Below, piece after piece: positions 23,719 through 32,945 of a stretch of DNA of 64,000 nucleotides (its first letter is position 1; every line of letters begins with the position of its first letter). Origin of the DNA: Dyella_B jejuensis (lineage in GTDB: Bacteria > Pseudomonadota > Gammaproteobacteria > Xanthomonadales > Rhodanobacteraceae); assembly GCF_044904675.1 (NCBI RefSeq), contig NZ_JADIKJ010000004.1, positions 62,001-126,000 of the forward strand, given 5' to 3'. The translations under genes and the position numbers were made by a program. The notes below the pieces were generated by a model. That model was not told the origin of the DNA and did no database searches. It saw nothing but the letters and a program-made list of their open reading frames with translations.

Positions 23719-25620
23719 TTGAAACGCCACCCGCTTGCTGCTGCCATCCTTGCCACCGTGCTGGGATGCACCGCTTTTGCCGTTTATGCCGATGACGTGC
23801 CTGCCCCGCAGAACGTTCCCTACAGCGCAGGGACGCTGAAGATCGATGTCGATGCCACCGATCTCGCCCATCGCGTGTTCCGCGTGCACGAAGTGGTGCC
23901 GGCGGCGCCAGGTCCGCTTACCTTGCTGTATCCGCAATGGATTCCCGGCAATCATTCGCCGACCGGCCCGATCGACAAGTTCGCCGGCCTGGTGGTGAAG
24001 GCCAATGGCCAGACGCTGCCGTGGAAGCGCGACGAATACAACGTCTATGCATTCCACGTGGATGTGCCGCAGGGCGCCAACGCGGTAGAGGTCGAGTTCC
24101 AGTACCTGTCGCCGCAGGACACCCGCCAGGGTCGCGTGGTGATGACGCCGGAAATGCTCAATCTGCAATGGAATACGGTATCGCTGTACCCGGCCGGCTA
24201 CTACGCGCGCCAGATCCAGGCCGACCCCAGCGTGAAGCTGCCGGCCGGTTGGCAATTCGGCTCGGCACTGGACGTAGCCTCGCAGGATGGCGACACCGTG
24301 CACTTCAAGCCGATCAACTATGACGACCTGGTCGATTCGCCGATCTACGCCGGCAAGTATTTCAAGCGCGTCGATCTCGATCCGGGCGCGAGCACGCCCG
24401 TGCACATGGACATCGTCGCGGACGATCCGAAGTTCCTGGAGATCACCCCGGAGCAGCTGAAGATTCATCGCGCACTGATCCAGCAGATGTACAAGCTCTA
24501 CGGCGCGCACCATTACAACCACTACGACTTCCTGTTCTCGCTCAGCGACAAGATGAGCGGCAACGGCCTGGAACATCACCGTTCCAGCGAAGACGGCACA
24601 CCGACCGGCTATTTCACCGAATGGGACAAGAGCTGGATCATGCGCGACCTGCTGTCGCATGAATTCAATCATTCCTGGGACGGCAAGTATCGGCGCGGCG
24701 CAGACCTCGCCACCCCGAGCTTCAACGTGCCGATGGGCGACTCGCTGCTGTGGGTGTACGAAGGCCAGACGCAGTTCTGGGGTCAGGTGATGGCTGCGCG
24801 TTCGGGCCTGTGGAACGGCGACCAGTACCACGAAATGATCGCCGCGGTCGCCGCCAGCTACGACAAGGGCCGGCCTGGCCTGGCCAGCTGGCGCAACGTG
24901 CAGGACACCACCAACGATCCCACCATCGCCCAGCGGCGCCCGCTGCCTTATCGCAATTACCAGGCGAGCGAGGATTACTACTCCGCCGGTGAAATGATCT
25001 GGCTGGACGTGGATGGCAAGCTGCGCGAACTCACCGGCAACAAGAAGAGTATCGACGATTTCGGCAAGGCCTTCTTCGGCGTGAACCCCGGCGCATGGGA
25101 TGTCGATACCTACACGTTCGAAGACGTGGTCAAGACGCTCAACGACATCGCCCCGTATGACTGGGCGAGCTACCTGCGCAAGCGCCTTGACGGCCATGGC
25201 GGATTGACCGGAGGTTTGGAAGCGCACGGCTGGAAACTGGTCTACAACGACAAGCCGTCCGACGCGATCAAGGCCGCCGAAGCCTTCCGCCATACCGCCG
25301 ATCTCACCTATTCATTGGGCGTGTCGGTAGGCAAGGAAGGCGCCATCTCCGATGTGCTGTGGGATGGTCCCGCGTTCAATGCCGGTATCTCGCCGGGCAT
25401 GACGATCGTGGCCGTCGATGGCCGCAGCTACGATCCGGACGCCCTGAAGAGCGCGGTCACGGCTGCCAAGGACAGCAGCCAGCCGATCGAGCTGCTGGTG
25501 AAGAATTTCGACGAGTACAAGACCGTGCGCATCGACTATCACGGCGGCCTGAAGTATCCGCACCTGGAGCGCGATACCAGCAAGCCGGACACCTTGACCC
25601 AACTGATCAAGGCTCGCTGA
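23719..25620 (+). CDS. M61 family metallopeptidase (glycyl aminopeptidase type) with PDZ domain
   Basis: Secreted zinc peptidase, 633 aa. The start is TTG 23719, since AGGAG (23707-23711) is 7 nt upstream and a signal peptide (MKRHPLAAAILATVLGCTAF...YA) follows at once. The M61 N-terminal beta domain comes next. The zinc site is HEFNH (His314, Glu315, His318) with the third ligand Glu in WVYEGQTQF (~348). A PDZ domain lies near 520-600 (SLGVSVGKEG, GISPGMTIVAVDGR). Xanthomonads carry several such genes. Likely periplasmic; substrates with N-terminal Gly/Ala are typical of the family. Confidence 0.9.
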   Translation: MKRHPLAAAILATVLGCTAFAVYADDVPAPQNVPYSAGTLKIDVDATDLAHRVFRVHEVVPAAPGPLTLLYPQWIPGNHSPTGPIDKFAGLVVKANGQTLPWKRDEYNVYAFHVDVPQGANAVEVEFQYLSPQDTRQGRVVMTPEMLNLQWNTVSLYPAGYYARQIQADPSVKLPAGWQFGSALDVASQDGDTVHFKPINYDDLVDSPIYAGKYFKRVDLDPGASTPVHMDIVADDPKFLEITPEQLKIHRALIQQMYKLYGAHHYNHYDFLFSLSDKMSGNGLEHHRSSEDGTPTGYFTEWDKSWIMRDLLSHEFNHSWDGKYRRGADLATPSFNVPMGDSLLWVYEGQTQFWGQVMAARSGLWNGDQYHEMIAAVAASYDKGRPGLASWRNVQDTTNDPTIAQRRPLPYRNYQASEDYYSAGEMIWLDVDGKLRELTGNKKSIDDFGKAFFGVNPGAWDVDTYTFEDVVKTLNDIAPYDWASYLRKRLDGHGGLTGGLEAHGWKLVYNDKPSDAIKAAEAFRHTADLTYSLGVSVGKEGAISDVLWDGPAFNAGISPGMTIVAVDGRSYDPDALKSAVTAAKDSSQPIELLVKNFDEYKTVRIDYHGGLKYPHLERDTSKPDTLTQLIKAR

Positions 25621-25626
25621 CAAACC

Positions 25627-25657
25627 GCATCCCGCTCCCTGCCGGGGAGCGGGATGC
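25627..25657 (+). terminator. 13-bp-stem hairpin after the M61 gene
   Basis: GCATCCCGCTCCC (25627-25639) and GGGAGCGGGATGC (25645-25657) form a perfect stem directly behind the stop codon. No T-run follows, so it may be a stabilising 3' hairpin or REP-like element rather than a true terminator. Confidence 0.5.
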
Positions 25658-25767
25658 CGCGAGGGCGCGCTCGCGACCAGCCGTGGGCGTGTGCTCTCAT
25701 CTCCGCTATACTCGCCCCTCGCCCTGGCGCGCATCCTCGGATCGCCTTCAGCCAGTGCGCATACCAG

Positions 25768-25844
25768 GCGCCCGTAGCTCAGCCGGATAGAGTAGTGGCT
25801 TCCGAAGCCATTGGTCGGGGGTTCGAATCCCTCCGGGCGCGCCA
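25768..25844 (+). tRNA. tRNA-Arg (anticodon CCG)
   Basis: Cloverleaf read by eye. Acceptor arms are GCGCCCG and CGGGCGC, with encoded CCA at 25842-25844. The D-arm is GCTCAGCCGGATAGAGT. The anticodon stem TGGCT/AGCCA holds loop TTCCGAA, so the anticodon is CCG, reading CGG. The T-arm is GGGGGTTCGAATCCCTC. Its 3' half is repeated at 38173, so it is the probable integration site of the following island. Confidence 0.95.
25822..25838 (+). repeat. attL-type direct repeat (tRNA-Arg 3' segment)
   Basis: TTCGAATCCCTCCGGGC within the T-arm/acceptor of the tRNA. A copy with a single C-to-T change lies at 38173-38189. Confidence 0.6.
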
Positions 25845-25878
25845 ATTGATGGTCATCGATGCAAGGTAAGTCCAGAAA

Positions 25879-25901
25879 CCTCGAAAAAATCGGGGTTTTT
25901 T
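25879..25901 (+). terminator. Intrinsic terminator of tRNA-Arg
   Basis: CCTCGA – AAAAA – TCGGGG stem-loop followed by six T, 35 nt after the tRNA CCA. Confidence 0.85.
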
Positions 25902-26356
25902 ATTGCTTTTTATCCGTCCCTGTCCGGGGGATCCATTGAAATCCAGGCAATCTGGGGCGCATGTGGGGGCATCCTGAGCCTCTCTTCTGAGAGACGCCCC
26001 AAAATCCTTGAGTGATGTCGCTATACGCAAAGCGCACCAGCCGGCCTTTGAGTTGTTTGATGGTGGCGGTTTGTACTTCGAAATCTTGCCAACGGGGGAG
26101 TGAACTTTGGCGTTGGAAGTATCGCTTTGCCGGAAAAGAAAAGAGGTCCGCCTTGGGCTCATGGTTGTCCTCCACCTGCGATACCGATGATTGGATTTCC
26201 GCGTCGCCATCATGGTGGTTGGCATAGATCCTGGCTATCGGTCTGCCTCGGGTGTTCGACTCGAGCCCTCCGCGCACACGAATGTCTCGCAGATGGGTGT
26301 TCGACGATGTCATTAGTGACTGACGATGGCCGCGACGACTTTGATAAGGCGCCGGA
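25902..26356. other. Gap at the left end of the island, no clear gene
   Basis: About 450 bp between the tRNA terminator and the thiolase gene. Open frames exist on the – strand (for example a ~137-codon frame ending at 25900), but their peptides match no family I know, including no integrase motif. The stretch ATCTGGGGCGCATGTGGGGGCAT (25951-25973) resembles G-rich sequences often seen at integrase attachment ends, which is suggestive only. Confidence 0.4.
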
Positions 26357-27535
26357 TCACGTTCGTTCGAAGATAGCGGCGATCCCCTGACCGCCGCCGA
26401 TGCACATAGTCGCGAGTCCGTAGCGGCCACCGGTGCGTTGTAACTCATGCACCAGCTTGACGGTGATGATCGCACCGGTCGCTCCGACCGGATGACCCAG
26501 CGCAATGCCGCTCCCGTTGGGGTTGACCTTGGCAAGGTCCAGGCCCAGTTCTCTGGAAACGGCACATGCCTGGGCGGCGAAGGCCTCGTTAGACTCGATC
26601 ACGTCAAGATCGTCGATCGACAGGCCCGCACGCGCCAGCGCCATGCGCGTGGCCGGCACCGGCCCCATGCCCATGTACAGCGGCTCCACGCCGGCGTGCG
26701 CATAGGCGACCAGCCGGGCGAGTGGTCGCAAGTCGTGCCGCCTGACAATTTCGCCGGTAGCCAGCACGACCGAGGCGGCACCATCGTTAATGCCCGATGC
26801 GTTACCGGCGGTGACCGTTCCGTCGGGCTTGAATGCTGGTCGCAGCGAGGCCAAATCGTTCGGCAAGAGGTCGGTGCGGACGTGTTCGTCGGTCTTGAAA
26901 AATATCTCCTTGCCGCGCCTGCCCACCTTCACCGGAACGATCTGGCCATCGAAACGGCCATCGACGATGGCGGCGGTGGCGCGACGGTGGCTTTCGATGG
27001 CGGCCTCATCCTGCTGGATGCGGTCGACCCCATAGCGTTCGGCGATGTTTTCCGCCGTGACGCCCATCAGTATCTGATTGAAGGGGTCGGTGAGGGCGCC
27101 GTTGAGCGCGTCCACTAACATCGCATCGCCGAGCTTACGGCCCCAGCGATGGGTGGGTACGTGGAACGGCGCCCGGCTCATCGATTCCGCGCCGCCAGCC
27201 AGCGCCGCCGTGCAATCACCGAGCATCAGCGACTGCGCCGCCGAGATGATGGCCTGAAGGCCGGAGCCGCACAGCCGGTTGACGGTCAGTGCGGGTGTCT
27301 GGACCGGAAGGCCGGATTTGATGCCGATGACGCGGGCGAGGTAAGCGTCGCGGGGCTCGCTTGGAATGACCTGCCCGAAGACCGAGTGCCCGATCTCGTC
27401 CATGGGGATGCCTGTGCGTGCGATCGCCTCCCTGGCGGTCGCGACGCCGAGCTCCGAAGGTGGTGTGTCCTTGAGTGAGCCACCAAATGCGCCGATGGCA
27501 GTGCGTACACCGGAGACGATGAATACGTCGGTCAT
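26357..27535 (-). CDS. Thiolase (acetyl-CoA C-acyltransferase family)
   Basis: Claisen condensation or thiolytic cleavage of 3-ketoacyl-CoA. 392 aa from ATG 27535 (GAGG 9 nt upstream). The nucleophile is Cys89 in NRLCGSGLQA. ESNEAFAAQA and GSGIALGHPVGATGA hold the His pocket, and the C-terminal Cys is in MCIGGGQG. All catalytic elements are present. Last gene of the leftward SDR–thiolase transcript. In this cluster it probably releases acetyl-CoA or propionyl-CoA from the chain activated by the acyl-CoA ligase at 31280; biosynthetic use is less likely. Confidence 0.92.
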   Translation of the reverse strand: MTDVFIVSGVRTAIGAFGGSLKDTPPSELGVATAREAIARTGIPMDEIGHSVFGQVIPSEPRDAYLARVIGIKSGLPVQTPALTVNRLCGSGLQAIISAAQSLMLGDCTAALAGGAESMSRAPFHVPTHRWGRKLGDAMLVDALNGALTDPFNQILMGVTAENIAERYGVDRIQQDEAAIESHRRATAAIVDGRFDGQIVPVKVGRRGKEIFFKTDEHVRTDLLPNDLASLRPAFKPDGTVTAGNASGINDGAASVVLATGEIVRRHDLRPLARLVAYAHAGVEPLYMGMGPVPATRMALARAGLSIDDLDVIESNEAFAAQACAVSRELGLDLAKVNPNGSGIALGHPVGATGAIITVKLVHELQRTGGRYGLATMCIGGGQGIAAIFERT

Positions 27536-27546
27536 GTCATTGGTCC

Positions 27547-27885
27547 TCAAGGGTGGGAGTCATCGGGCGGCGTCAATGCCAGGAGGTTGTTGTGTGCGCC
27601 TACTTGATCGAGCCATAGGCTGGCCTTGGGCAATTCGTGTTCGAAGCAATAGCACGCGCGGACCGGCGCCGGCATCGAGACCATCCATGCCCGCACCGGC
27701 GGAAAGAACCGGGCACTGTCGATGGTGATGACCGTATGGATGCCGGATTCCTCGCTGATCGCGAATAACTCCAGGTCAGTTCGGCGGCCATTTCGCGTCC
27801 GCGTTGACGGGCGATGAGCACCGCGTCGGGTTCGTCTTCGCGGCATGGCCATCGTCCGGAATCCGGCTGAGGCTTGGTGAGGCAT
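27547..27885 (-). pseudogene. Unassigned ORF or gene remnant between SDR and thiolase
   Basis: A – strand frame of up to 112 codons ends 11 nt before the thiolase ATG, as an operon gene would. Its C-terminal ~75 residues (LELFAISEESGIHTVITIDS, ARFFPPVRAWMVSMP, WLDQVGAHNNLLAL) look protein-like. The first ~35 residues are Arg-rich and implausible. A neighbouring frame carries VLIARQRGREMAAELTW just upstream, so a frameshift or truncation is possible. I do not recognise the family. Confidence 0.3.
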
Positions 27886-27927
27886 GGGTCGATGGATGAG
27901 ACAGGACGAGGTGCCGACAGGGAACGG

Positions 27928-28821
27928 TCAGGTTGCTGTCGTTTCGGTCATGAAGAAACCGGCCTTCTTCAATTCGTGACGGCTTTGGTCGAAGCCCTGG
28001 GCCGGCACGAACTCGCCTTGTCGATCCGTAACCTTCGCCCATTGGGCAAGCAGGTCGTCGGCCGAAGCGGGTTGCTGGGGAAGGTAGACGCCTTGCGTCA
28101 AGGTAATGTTCGCCAGCTCAAAACCGCCGCCGCCGGCACAGACGATCGCGCGCGTCGGTGCGTGTTCTGAAACCAGCGCCAGCACCGCCGGGCTGACCAG
28201 CTCAGGCCGCAGCATCGCCAGCTGTGCCTGTGGAAGGATGTCTTCCATCATTTGCGTGGCGGCAGTGGGCGCGATGCAGTTGACGCGGATGTCGTACTTT
28301 ACGCCTTCGAGCGCCAGCGTCTGCATCAAGCCTACCAGTCCCATCTTCGCGGCAGCGTAGTTCGCCTGGCCGAAATTGCCGTAGAGGCCGGAGGATGAAG
28401 TGGTCATGACGATGCGGCCGTAACCTTGCGCGCGCATCGTTTCCCAGACAGCCTTGGTGCAGTTGGCCGCGCCCATCAGATGGACTTCGATCACCAGACG
28501 AAAGTCGTCGAGGCTCATCTTGGCGAATGACTTGTCGCGCAGGATGCCGGCGTTATTGACCAGGATGTCGATCCGGCCCCAGTTAGTCAGCGTCGACTCG
28601 ACCATCTGCTGCACGAACGCCAAATCGGAGACCGAGCCACGGGCCGCGCGCGCCGTGCCGCCGGCGTCGTTGATCTCGTTGGCCACGGATTCGGCGCCAT
28701 CACCCAAATCGTTGACCACTACCTGTGCCCCGTGTTGGGCGAGCAACAGCGCATGACAGCGGCCCAAGCCGGCACCTGCGCCGGTCACGATCGCTACGCG
28801 ACCTTTCAAATCGATCACCAT
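27928..28821 (-). CDS. SDR dehydrogenase, hydroxyacyl-CoA dehydrogenase (MFE-2/HSD17B4) type
   Basis: NAD(P)-dependent oxidoreductase, 297 aa. TGAGAGLGRCHALLLA is the cofactor loop. VVVNDLGDG, typical of the peroxisomal MFE-2/HSD17B4 group, follows. Then come NNAGILRDKSF, the Ser of TTSSSGLYGNFGQ, and YAAAK. A C-terminal extension of ~50 residues follows the core. Probably oxidises a 3-hydroxyacyl-CoA before the thiolase step. AGGAGG sits only 2 nt before ATG 28821, so the next codon (GTG 28818) is an equally good start. Divergent from the TonB receptor gene. Confidence 0.88.
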   Translation of the reverse strand: MVIDLKGRVAIVTGAGAGLGRCHALLLAQHGAQVVVNDLGDGAESVANEINDAGGTARAARGSVSDLAFVQQMVESTLTNWGRIDILVNNAGILRDKSFAKMSLDDFRLVIEVHLMGAANCTKAVWETMRAQGYGRIVMTTSSSGLYGNFGQANYAAAKMGLVGLMQTLALEGVKYDIRVNCIAPTAATQMMEDILPQAQLAMLRPELVSPAVLALVSEHAPTRAIVCAGGGGFELANITLTQGVYLPQQPASADDLLAQWAKVTDRQGEFVPAQGFDQSRHELKKAGFFMTETTAT

Positions 28822-28886
28822 CGCCTCCTGATTGATGCCGCCAGGTGCGGCGAGCGAAGGCTAGCATCCGGAAAATCAATGGTAAA

Positions 28887-28921
28887 GATATTCACTAAGA
28901 CAATAATTAATATTGACACTA
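28887..28921. promoter_or_regulatory. Operator candidate in the SDR/TonB-receptor divergent promoter
   Basis: Two elements lie on the same strand: GATATTCACTA (28887-28897) and AATATTGACACTA (28909-28921). The second overlaps TTGACA (28913-28918), a perfect -35 box pointing to the TonB receptor gene; its -10 would be near 28936-28941 and is weak. Nearly the same two elements occur at 37036-37063. Confidence 0.6.
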
Positions 28922-29010
28922 CGTAAAAAACCGTGCCAAATGCCGGTCGGGGGGAACACGTCGAACCATAACGACGCCCCATCCAGATTGATTCCTTGGG
29001 GAGAAGGATG

Positions 29011-31209
29011 ATGAAAAAGCATGTTTGGGATAACCGCGCGCGCTACCTGGGGCTGCTATTGGCCCTGCCGTACTGCGCGCTGGCACAGGCGCAGACGCAG
29101 CCCGCTGCAGCGCCATCCGCCACCGATCAGACGACGCAAAAATCCAAGCCCTCCAAGGGCGTGACCAATTTGAAGGCGGTCACCGTCACGGCGGAGCGAC
29201 GGGACAAGCCCTTGCAGACCTCGCCGGTCGCGGCAACGGTGTTGTCGGGCGACGACCTGTCCAAGATGGGCGTCAATGTGGTCGATCAACTGCAGTTTGC
29301 GAGTCCGTCGGCCACCGTGAACAACTTCGGCCAGGGTATCGATTTCGATATCCGCGGTATCGGCAAGGCCGAGAACAACACACAAACAACCACGGGTGTC
29401 ATTACCTACCGCGATGGTGTGGCGACCTTCCCCGGCTACTTCACCGAGGAGCCTTATTACGACATTGCGTCGGTGCAGATCCTGCGTGGTCCGCAAGGCA
29501 CGTTCGGTGGTCAGAACGCCATCGGTGGCGCTGTACTGGTCAACTCGAATGACCCGGTTATCAACGGTGGCTATCACGGCTACGCGCAGGCGCAGGTCGG
29601 TAACTACGGCGACGTGGGTCTGCAAGCGGCGATCAATCTGCCGATCAGCAACACCCTGGCCGCGCGCATTGCCGTCGACAGCGATAATCGCGACAGCTTC
29701 TGGAACATCAAGGGTCCGTACACCGGCTCCAATGCTCGGCAGCGCGACCGCAGTATCCGCCTCGGCCTGCTTTGGCAACCCATCGAAAACTTGTCGGTGT
29801 TGTTCAAGACCGACTACGACCATCTCGATATGGGCGCCTATCCGGCCGATCCGGTAAATTCGCCCAATAATCCGTTCGATATCACCGCGAACGCGGATCT
29901 GATGGCGCTGGATCGCTTCATGCGCTCGGTGCTGAAGATCGATTACAAGTTCGCCAACGGTGTCGACCTGCGCGCAATCTCCGGTTACCAGCACGGCAAT
30001 ACCAGCTATCGCACCGATCTGGATGGTACGGACCTGGGCGACGAGACATTCCGCGACTCGGTCAATGAGACGATTTACTCGCAAGAGATCAATCTGATTT
30101 CGCCGGATAGCGGCTGGTTCACCTGGATCCTCGGCGCTTACTGGCAGCGGGACACTTACGATTTCCTGCCCGGTCAATATTTGATCGGCTTGCCGGCAGG
30201 CAATCCGGCCACCGAATACACGCTGCAAGGAACCAATCCGAAAACCAATGAGGCGGCGTTCGGCCAGGTGACCTTCCAGCTTGCCGATCCGCTCAAGCTC
30301 GATATCGGCGGACGTTTTTCCAAGAGCACCACCTCGAATGACGTTTCAGTTGTGCAGTATGGCCTGCCATTGCTAGATCAGCAGTCTGCCAGTTATACGA
30401 ACTTCTCCGGCAAGGTGTCGCTCGACTACACCTTGAACGATCGCAACTTCCTCTACGCCTTCGTCGCCACCGGTTTTCGTCCGGGCGGCCTGAATGTTCC
30501 GGTCGGCCTGGGCATCCCGGCGCCGTTTAAGGCGGAGAAGGTGATCAACCAGGAAATCGGCTGGAAGGCGCAATGGTTGGGCGGCCATCTGCGTACGCAG
30601 GTCGATGCGTATCACAACAACTACGAAAACTTTCAGGTGACCATCGGCTATCCGGACAATCCCACGTTCGGCATCGAAATGAATACACCCAACCTCACCA
30701 AGATCTACGGATTCGAATCCTCGGCGCAGTTGGTGTTCGGCAACTGGTCGTTGAATGGAAATCTCGGTTGGATGCATAGCGAGCTGGGCTTGTTCTACGC
30801 CACCGATCCGCGAATTATCGCCGAAGCGTCGTGCAACCCGATGACGGGGCCAGCCAGCGCCAGTTGCTTCAATCTCGCGGGACATGAGCAGACCTATGCC
30901 CCGAACCTGACCTACAACATCAGCCTCGAGCGTGTCTTCAATATTGGCAACGACAGCATCACGCCACGCCTCAGCTATGCGCACATCTCGCCACAGTGGG
31001 CCACGTTGTTCGAGAACGAGTTGCTCGGCGATCGTCTGCAAAGCCGCAACCTTCTGGGTGCGCAGATCGACTGGAGTCACGGTGACTTCCTGACGACGCT
31101 GTATGGCTCGAACCTGACCAACCAGCGCTACATCGCAGCCATCAACTCGAACCTGCGCTTTGCCGGTGCGCCACGTCAGTTCGGTGTACGTGTCACGAAA
31201 TATTTCTGA
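29011..31209 (+). CDS. TonB-dependent outer-membrane receptor
   Basis: 732 aa. The signal peptide ends near CALAQAQT. A TonB-box-like segment, LKAVTVTAERR, is followed by the plug (SPVAATVLSGDDLSKMG, VQILRGPQGTFGGQNAIGGAVLV) and a 22-strand-type barrel ending GVRVTKYF with terminal Phe. ATG 29011 is preferred to ATG 29008 because GGGGAG then lies 7 nt upstream. It resembles the large sphingomonad/xanthomonad receptor groups for hydrophobic organic substrates rather than siderophore receptors, though this is inference. Divergent from the SDR gene. Confidence 0.92.
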   Translation: MKKHVWDNRARYLGLLLALPYCALAQAQTQPAAAPSATDQTTQKSKPSKGVTNLKAVTVTAERRDKPLQTSPVAATVLSGDDLSKMGVNVVDQLQFASPSATVNNFGQGIDFDIRGIGKAENNTQTTTGVITYRDGVATFPGYFTEEPYYDIASVQILRGPQGTFGGQNAIGGAVLVNSNDPVINGGYHGYAQAQVGNYGDVGLQAAINLPISNTLAARIAVDSDNRDSFWNIKGPYTGSNARQRDRSIRLGLLWQPIENLSVLFKTDYDHLDMGAYPADPVNSPNNPFDITANADLMALDRFMRSVLKIDYKFANGVDLRAISGYQHGNTSYRTDLDGTDLGDETFRDSVNETIYSQEINLISPDSGWFTWILGAYWQRDTYDFLPGQYLIGLPAGNPATEYTLQGTNPKTNEAAFGQVTFQLADPLKLDIGGRFSKSTTSNDVSVVQYGLPLLDQQSASYTNFSGKVSLDYTLNDRNFLYAFVATGFRPGGLNVPVGLGIPAPFKAEKVINQEIGWKAQWLGGHLRTQVDAYHNNYENFQVTIGYPDNPTFGIEMNTPNLTKIYGFESSAQLVFGNWSLNGNLGWMHSELGLFYATDPRIIAEASCNPMTGPASASCFNLAGHEQTYAPNLTYNISLERVFNIGNDSITPRLSYAHISPQWATLFENELLGDRLQSRNLLGAQIDWSHGDFLTTLYGSNLTNQRYIAAINSNLRFAGAPRQFGVRVTKYF

Positions 31210-31214
31210 TTGAC

Positions 31215-31257
31215 GCGGTGCCCTCTTGTCGTTGCGTGACGATACCGAGGGCACCGC
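31215..31257 (+). other. Long hairpin between TonB receptor and acyl-CoA ligase genes
   Basis: GCGGTGCCCTC (31215-31225) pairs with GAGGGCACCGC (31247-31257), with an inner TCGT/ACGA stem. No T-run follows. It may attenuate or stabilise the transcript between the two genes. Confidence 0.5.
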
Positions 31258-31279
31258 ATGCAGGTACCTATAACCGCTC

Positions 31280-32872
31280 ATGCAGTCCTATACCCTGACC
31301 ATCGACAAATTTCTCGACCATGCCGCCAAGTGGTGGGGGCGACGTGAAGTCGTCTGGGCACAAGCGGGAGGCGCCAAGGGACGCATCGGCTATGCCGCGC
31401 TAAGAGAGCGCAGCAATCGTTTGTCGGGTGCGATGCAAAAGCTTGGCCTCATGCATGGCGATCGCGTGGGCACGCTGGGCTGGAATACCCAGCATCATCT
31501 TGAGACGTATTACGCCACGATGGGTGCGGGGCTTATCTGCCACACGCTCAATCCGCGCTATACCGCCGAGCATCTAGCCGCGATCATCAATGAAGCCAAG
31601 GACCGCGCGCTGGCCGTTGCATCGAATCTGCTGCCGCTGCTGACGTCGCTGTTGCCGCTTTGTCCGTCGGTCGAACATGTGATCCTGATGGATGGCGATC
31701 TATCTGGTGATTTTTCCGTCGCGAAATATGCGGCCACCTGGTGGTTGCATGACGTGTTGCTCAACCACTATGGTGCCGAAATCAGATGGGGCGACTTCGA
31801 TGAAAACATGCCAGCCGGACTCTGCTACACCTCGGGAACAACCGGCGCACCCAAAGGCGTGCTCTATACGCACCGCTCAAACTATCTGCACACCTTGCGC
31901 ATACTCCAGGCGGATGCCATCGCGCTGACCGGCCAGGATGTAGTGTTGGCCGCAGTGCCCATGTTCCACGCCAATGGTTGGGGCTTGCCGTTCGCCGCGC
32001 CCGCCGTGGGCGCCAAGCTAGTGTTGCCCGGCCGTCATGCCGACGGTGCCAGCATGGCTATGCTGATGCGCGAAGAAGAGGTCACCGTTGCCGCGGGTGT
32101 GCACACGTTGTGGCTGGGTGTGATCGACCATCTCGATGCCGTCGGTGGCGAACTGCCGCATTTGAAACGCATACTTATCGGCGGTTCGAAATGCCCCGAT
32201 ACGTTGATCCGGCGGATGGAAAATCGGCTGGGCGTGCAGGTGCAAACAAGCTGGGGCATGACGGAACTTTCGCCTACCGGAACGATTGCGTTGCCAGGTG
32301 TGCCGTCGTCGGATATTCAGCACTCCGGCCGTCCCGTCCTCGGTATCGATCTGAGGCTCACCACTGCGGACGGTACGGCGCTGTCACAACAACGCGGGGT
32401 AGTCGGGCATTTGAAGGTGAAGGGCGCGAGCGTGATCGACCGTTACTACCAAACGGATATCTCTGTGCTGGATGACGAAGGCTATTTCGCCACTGGTGAC
32501 CTGGCCAGCCTTGATGAGGAAGGCAATCTCACTATCCACGGACGTTCGAAAGACCTGATCAAATCCGGCGGTGAATGGATCAACCCATCGGAAATAGAAG
32601 ACATCATCGGCCAGCATCCAGCCGTCGGCCTCGTCGCTGTCATTGGTCGTCCCGACGTGAAATGGGGTGAGCGCCCGGTGTTGGTAGTCGAACCGCGCAC
32701 GGGGCAAACCATCGATCCCAACGACTTGCTGGCTGACCTGAAAGGCAAGGTCGCCGACTGGTGGATTCCCGATGCGGTCGAGCAGGTCAGCGCCATGCCG
32801 TTAGCGGCCACCGGGAAAATCGACAAGCAACAACTGCGCGCGAAATTCGCCGCTGCGGACGGTAATGGGTAG
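31280..32872 (+). CDS. Fatty-acyl-CoA ligase (AlkK-like AMP-forming)
   Basis: Activates a carboxylic acid to its CoA thioester at ATP expense. 530 aa. Motifs are in order: YTSGTTGAPKGV (P-loop), VPMFHANGWG, SWGMTELSPTG, YFATGDLA, GRSKDLIKSGGEWINPSEIE and the adenylation Lys in AATGKIDK. The HANGWG and GGEWI signatures are typical of medium/long-chain AlkK-type ligases. 70 bp downstream of the TonB receptor; TetR gene follows in the same direction. Chain length and substrate cannot be read from the sequence. Confidence 0.92.
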   Translation: MQSYTLTIDKFLDHAAKWWGRREVVWAQAGGAKGRIGYAALRERSNRLSGAMQKLGLMHGDRVGTLGWNTQHHLETYYATMGAGLICHTLNPRYTAEHLAAIINEAKDRALAVASNLLPLLTSLLPLCPSVEHVILMDGDLSGDFSVAKYAATWWLHDVLLNHYGAEIRWGDFDENMPAGLCYTSGTTGAPKGVLYTHRSNYLHTLRILQADAIALTGQDVVLAAVPMFHANGWGLPFAAPAVGAKLVLPGRHADGASMAMLMREEEVTVAAGVHTLWLGVIDHLDAVGGELPHLKRILIGGSKCPDTLIRRMENRLGVQVQTSWGMTELSPTGTIALPGVPSSDIQHSGRPVLGIDLRLTTADGTALSQQRGVVGHLKVKGASVIDRYYQTDISVLDDEGYFATGDLASLDEEGNLTIHGRSKDLIKSGGEWINPSEIEDIIGQHPAVGLVAVIGRPDVKWGERPVLVVEPRTGQTIDPNDLLADLKGKVADWWIPDAVEQVSAMPLAATGKIDKQQLRAKFAAADGNG

Positions 32873-32945
32873 GCCGTTGTTGACCTGGCCGAACCGCCGT
32901 GCATAGACTCATGCTACTTCTCCTTACAGCCGTTATCACGCCGCG

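Noticed and set aside
25900..26565. – strand frame next to the tRNA considered as an integrase
   Set aside because: No R-H-R-Y motif or other recombinase signature and it overlaps the thiolase gene at one end.
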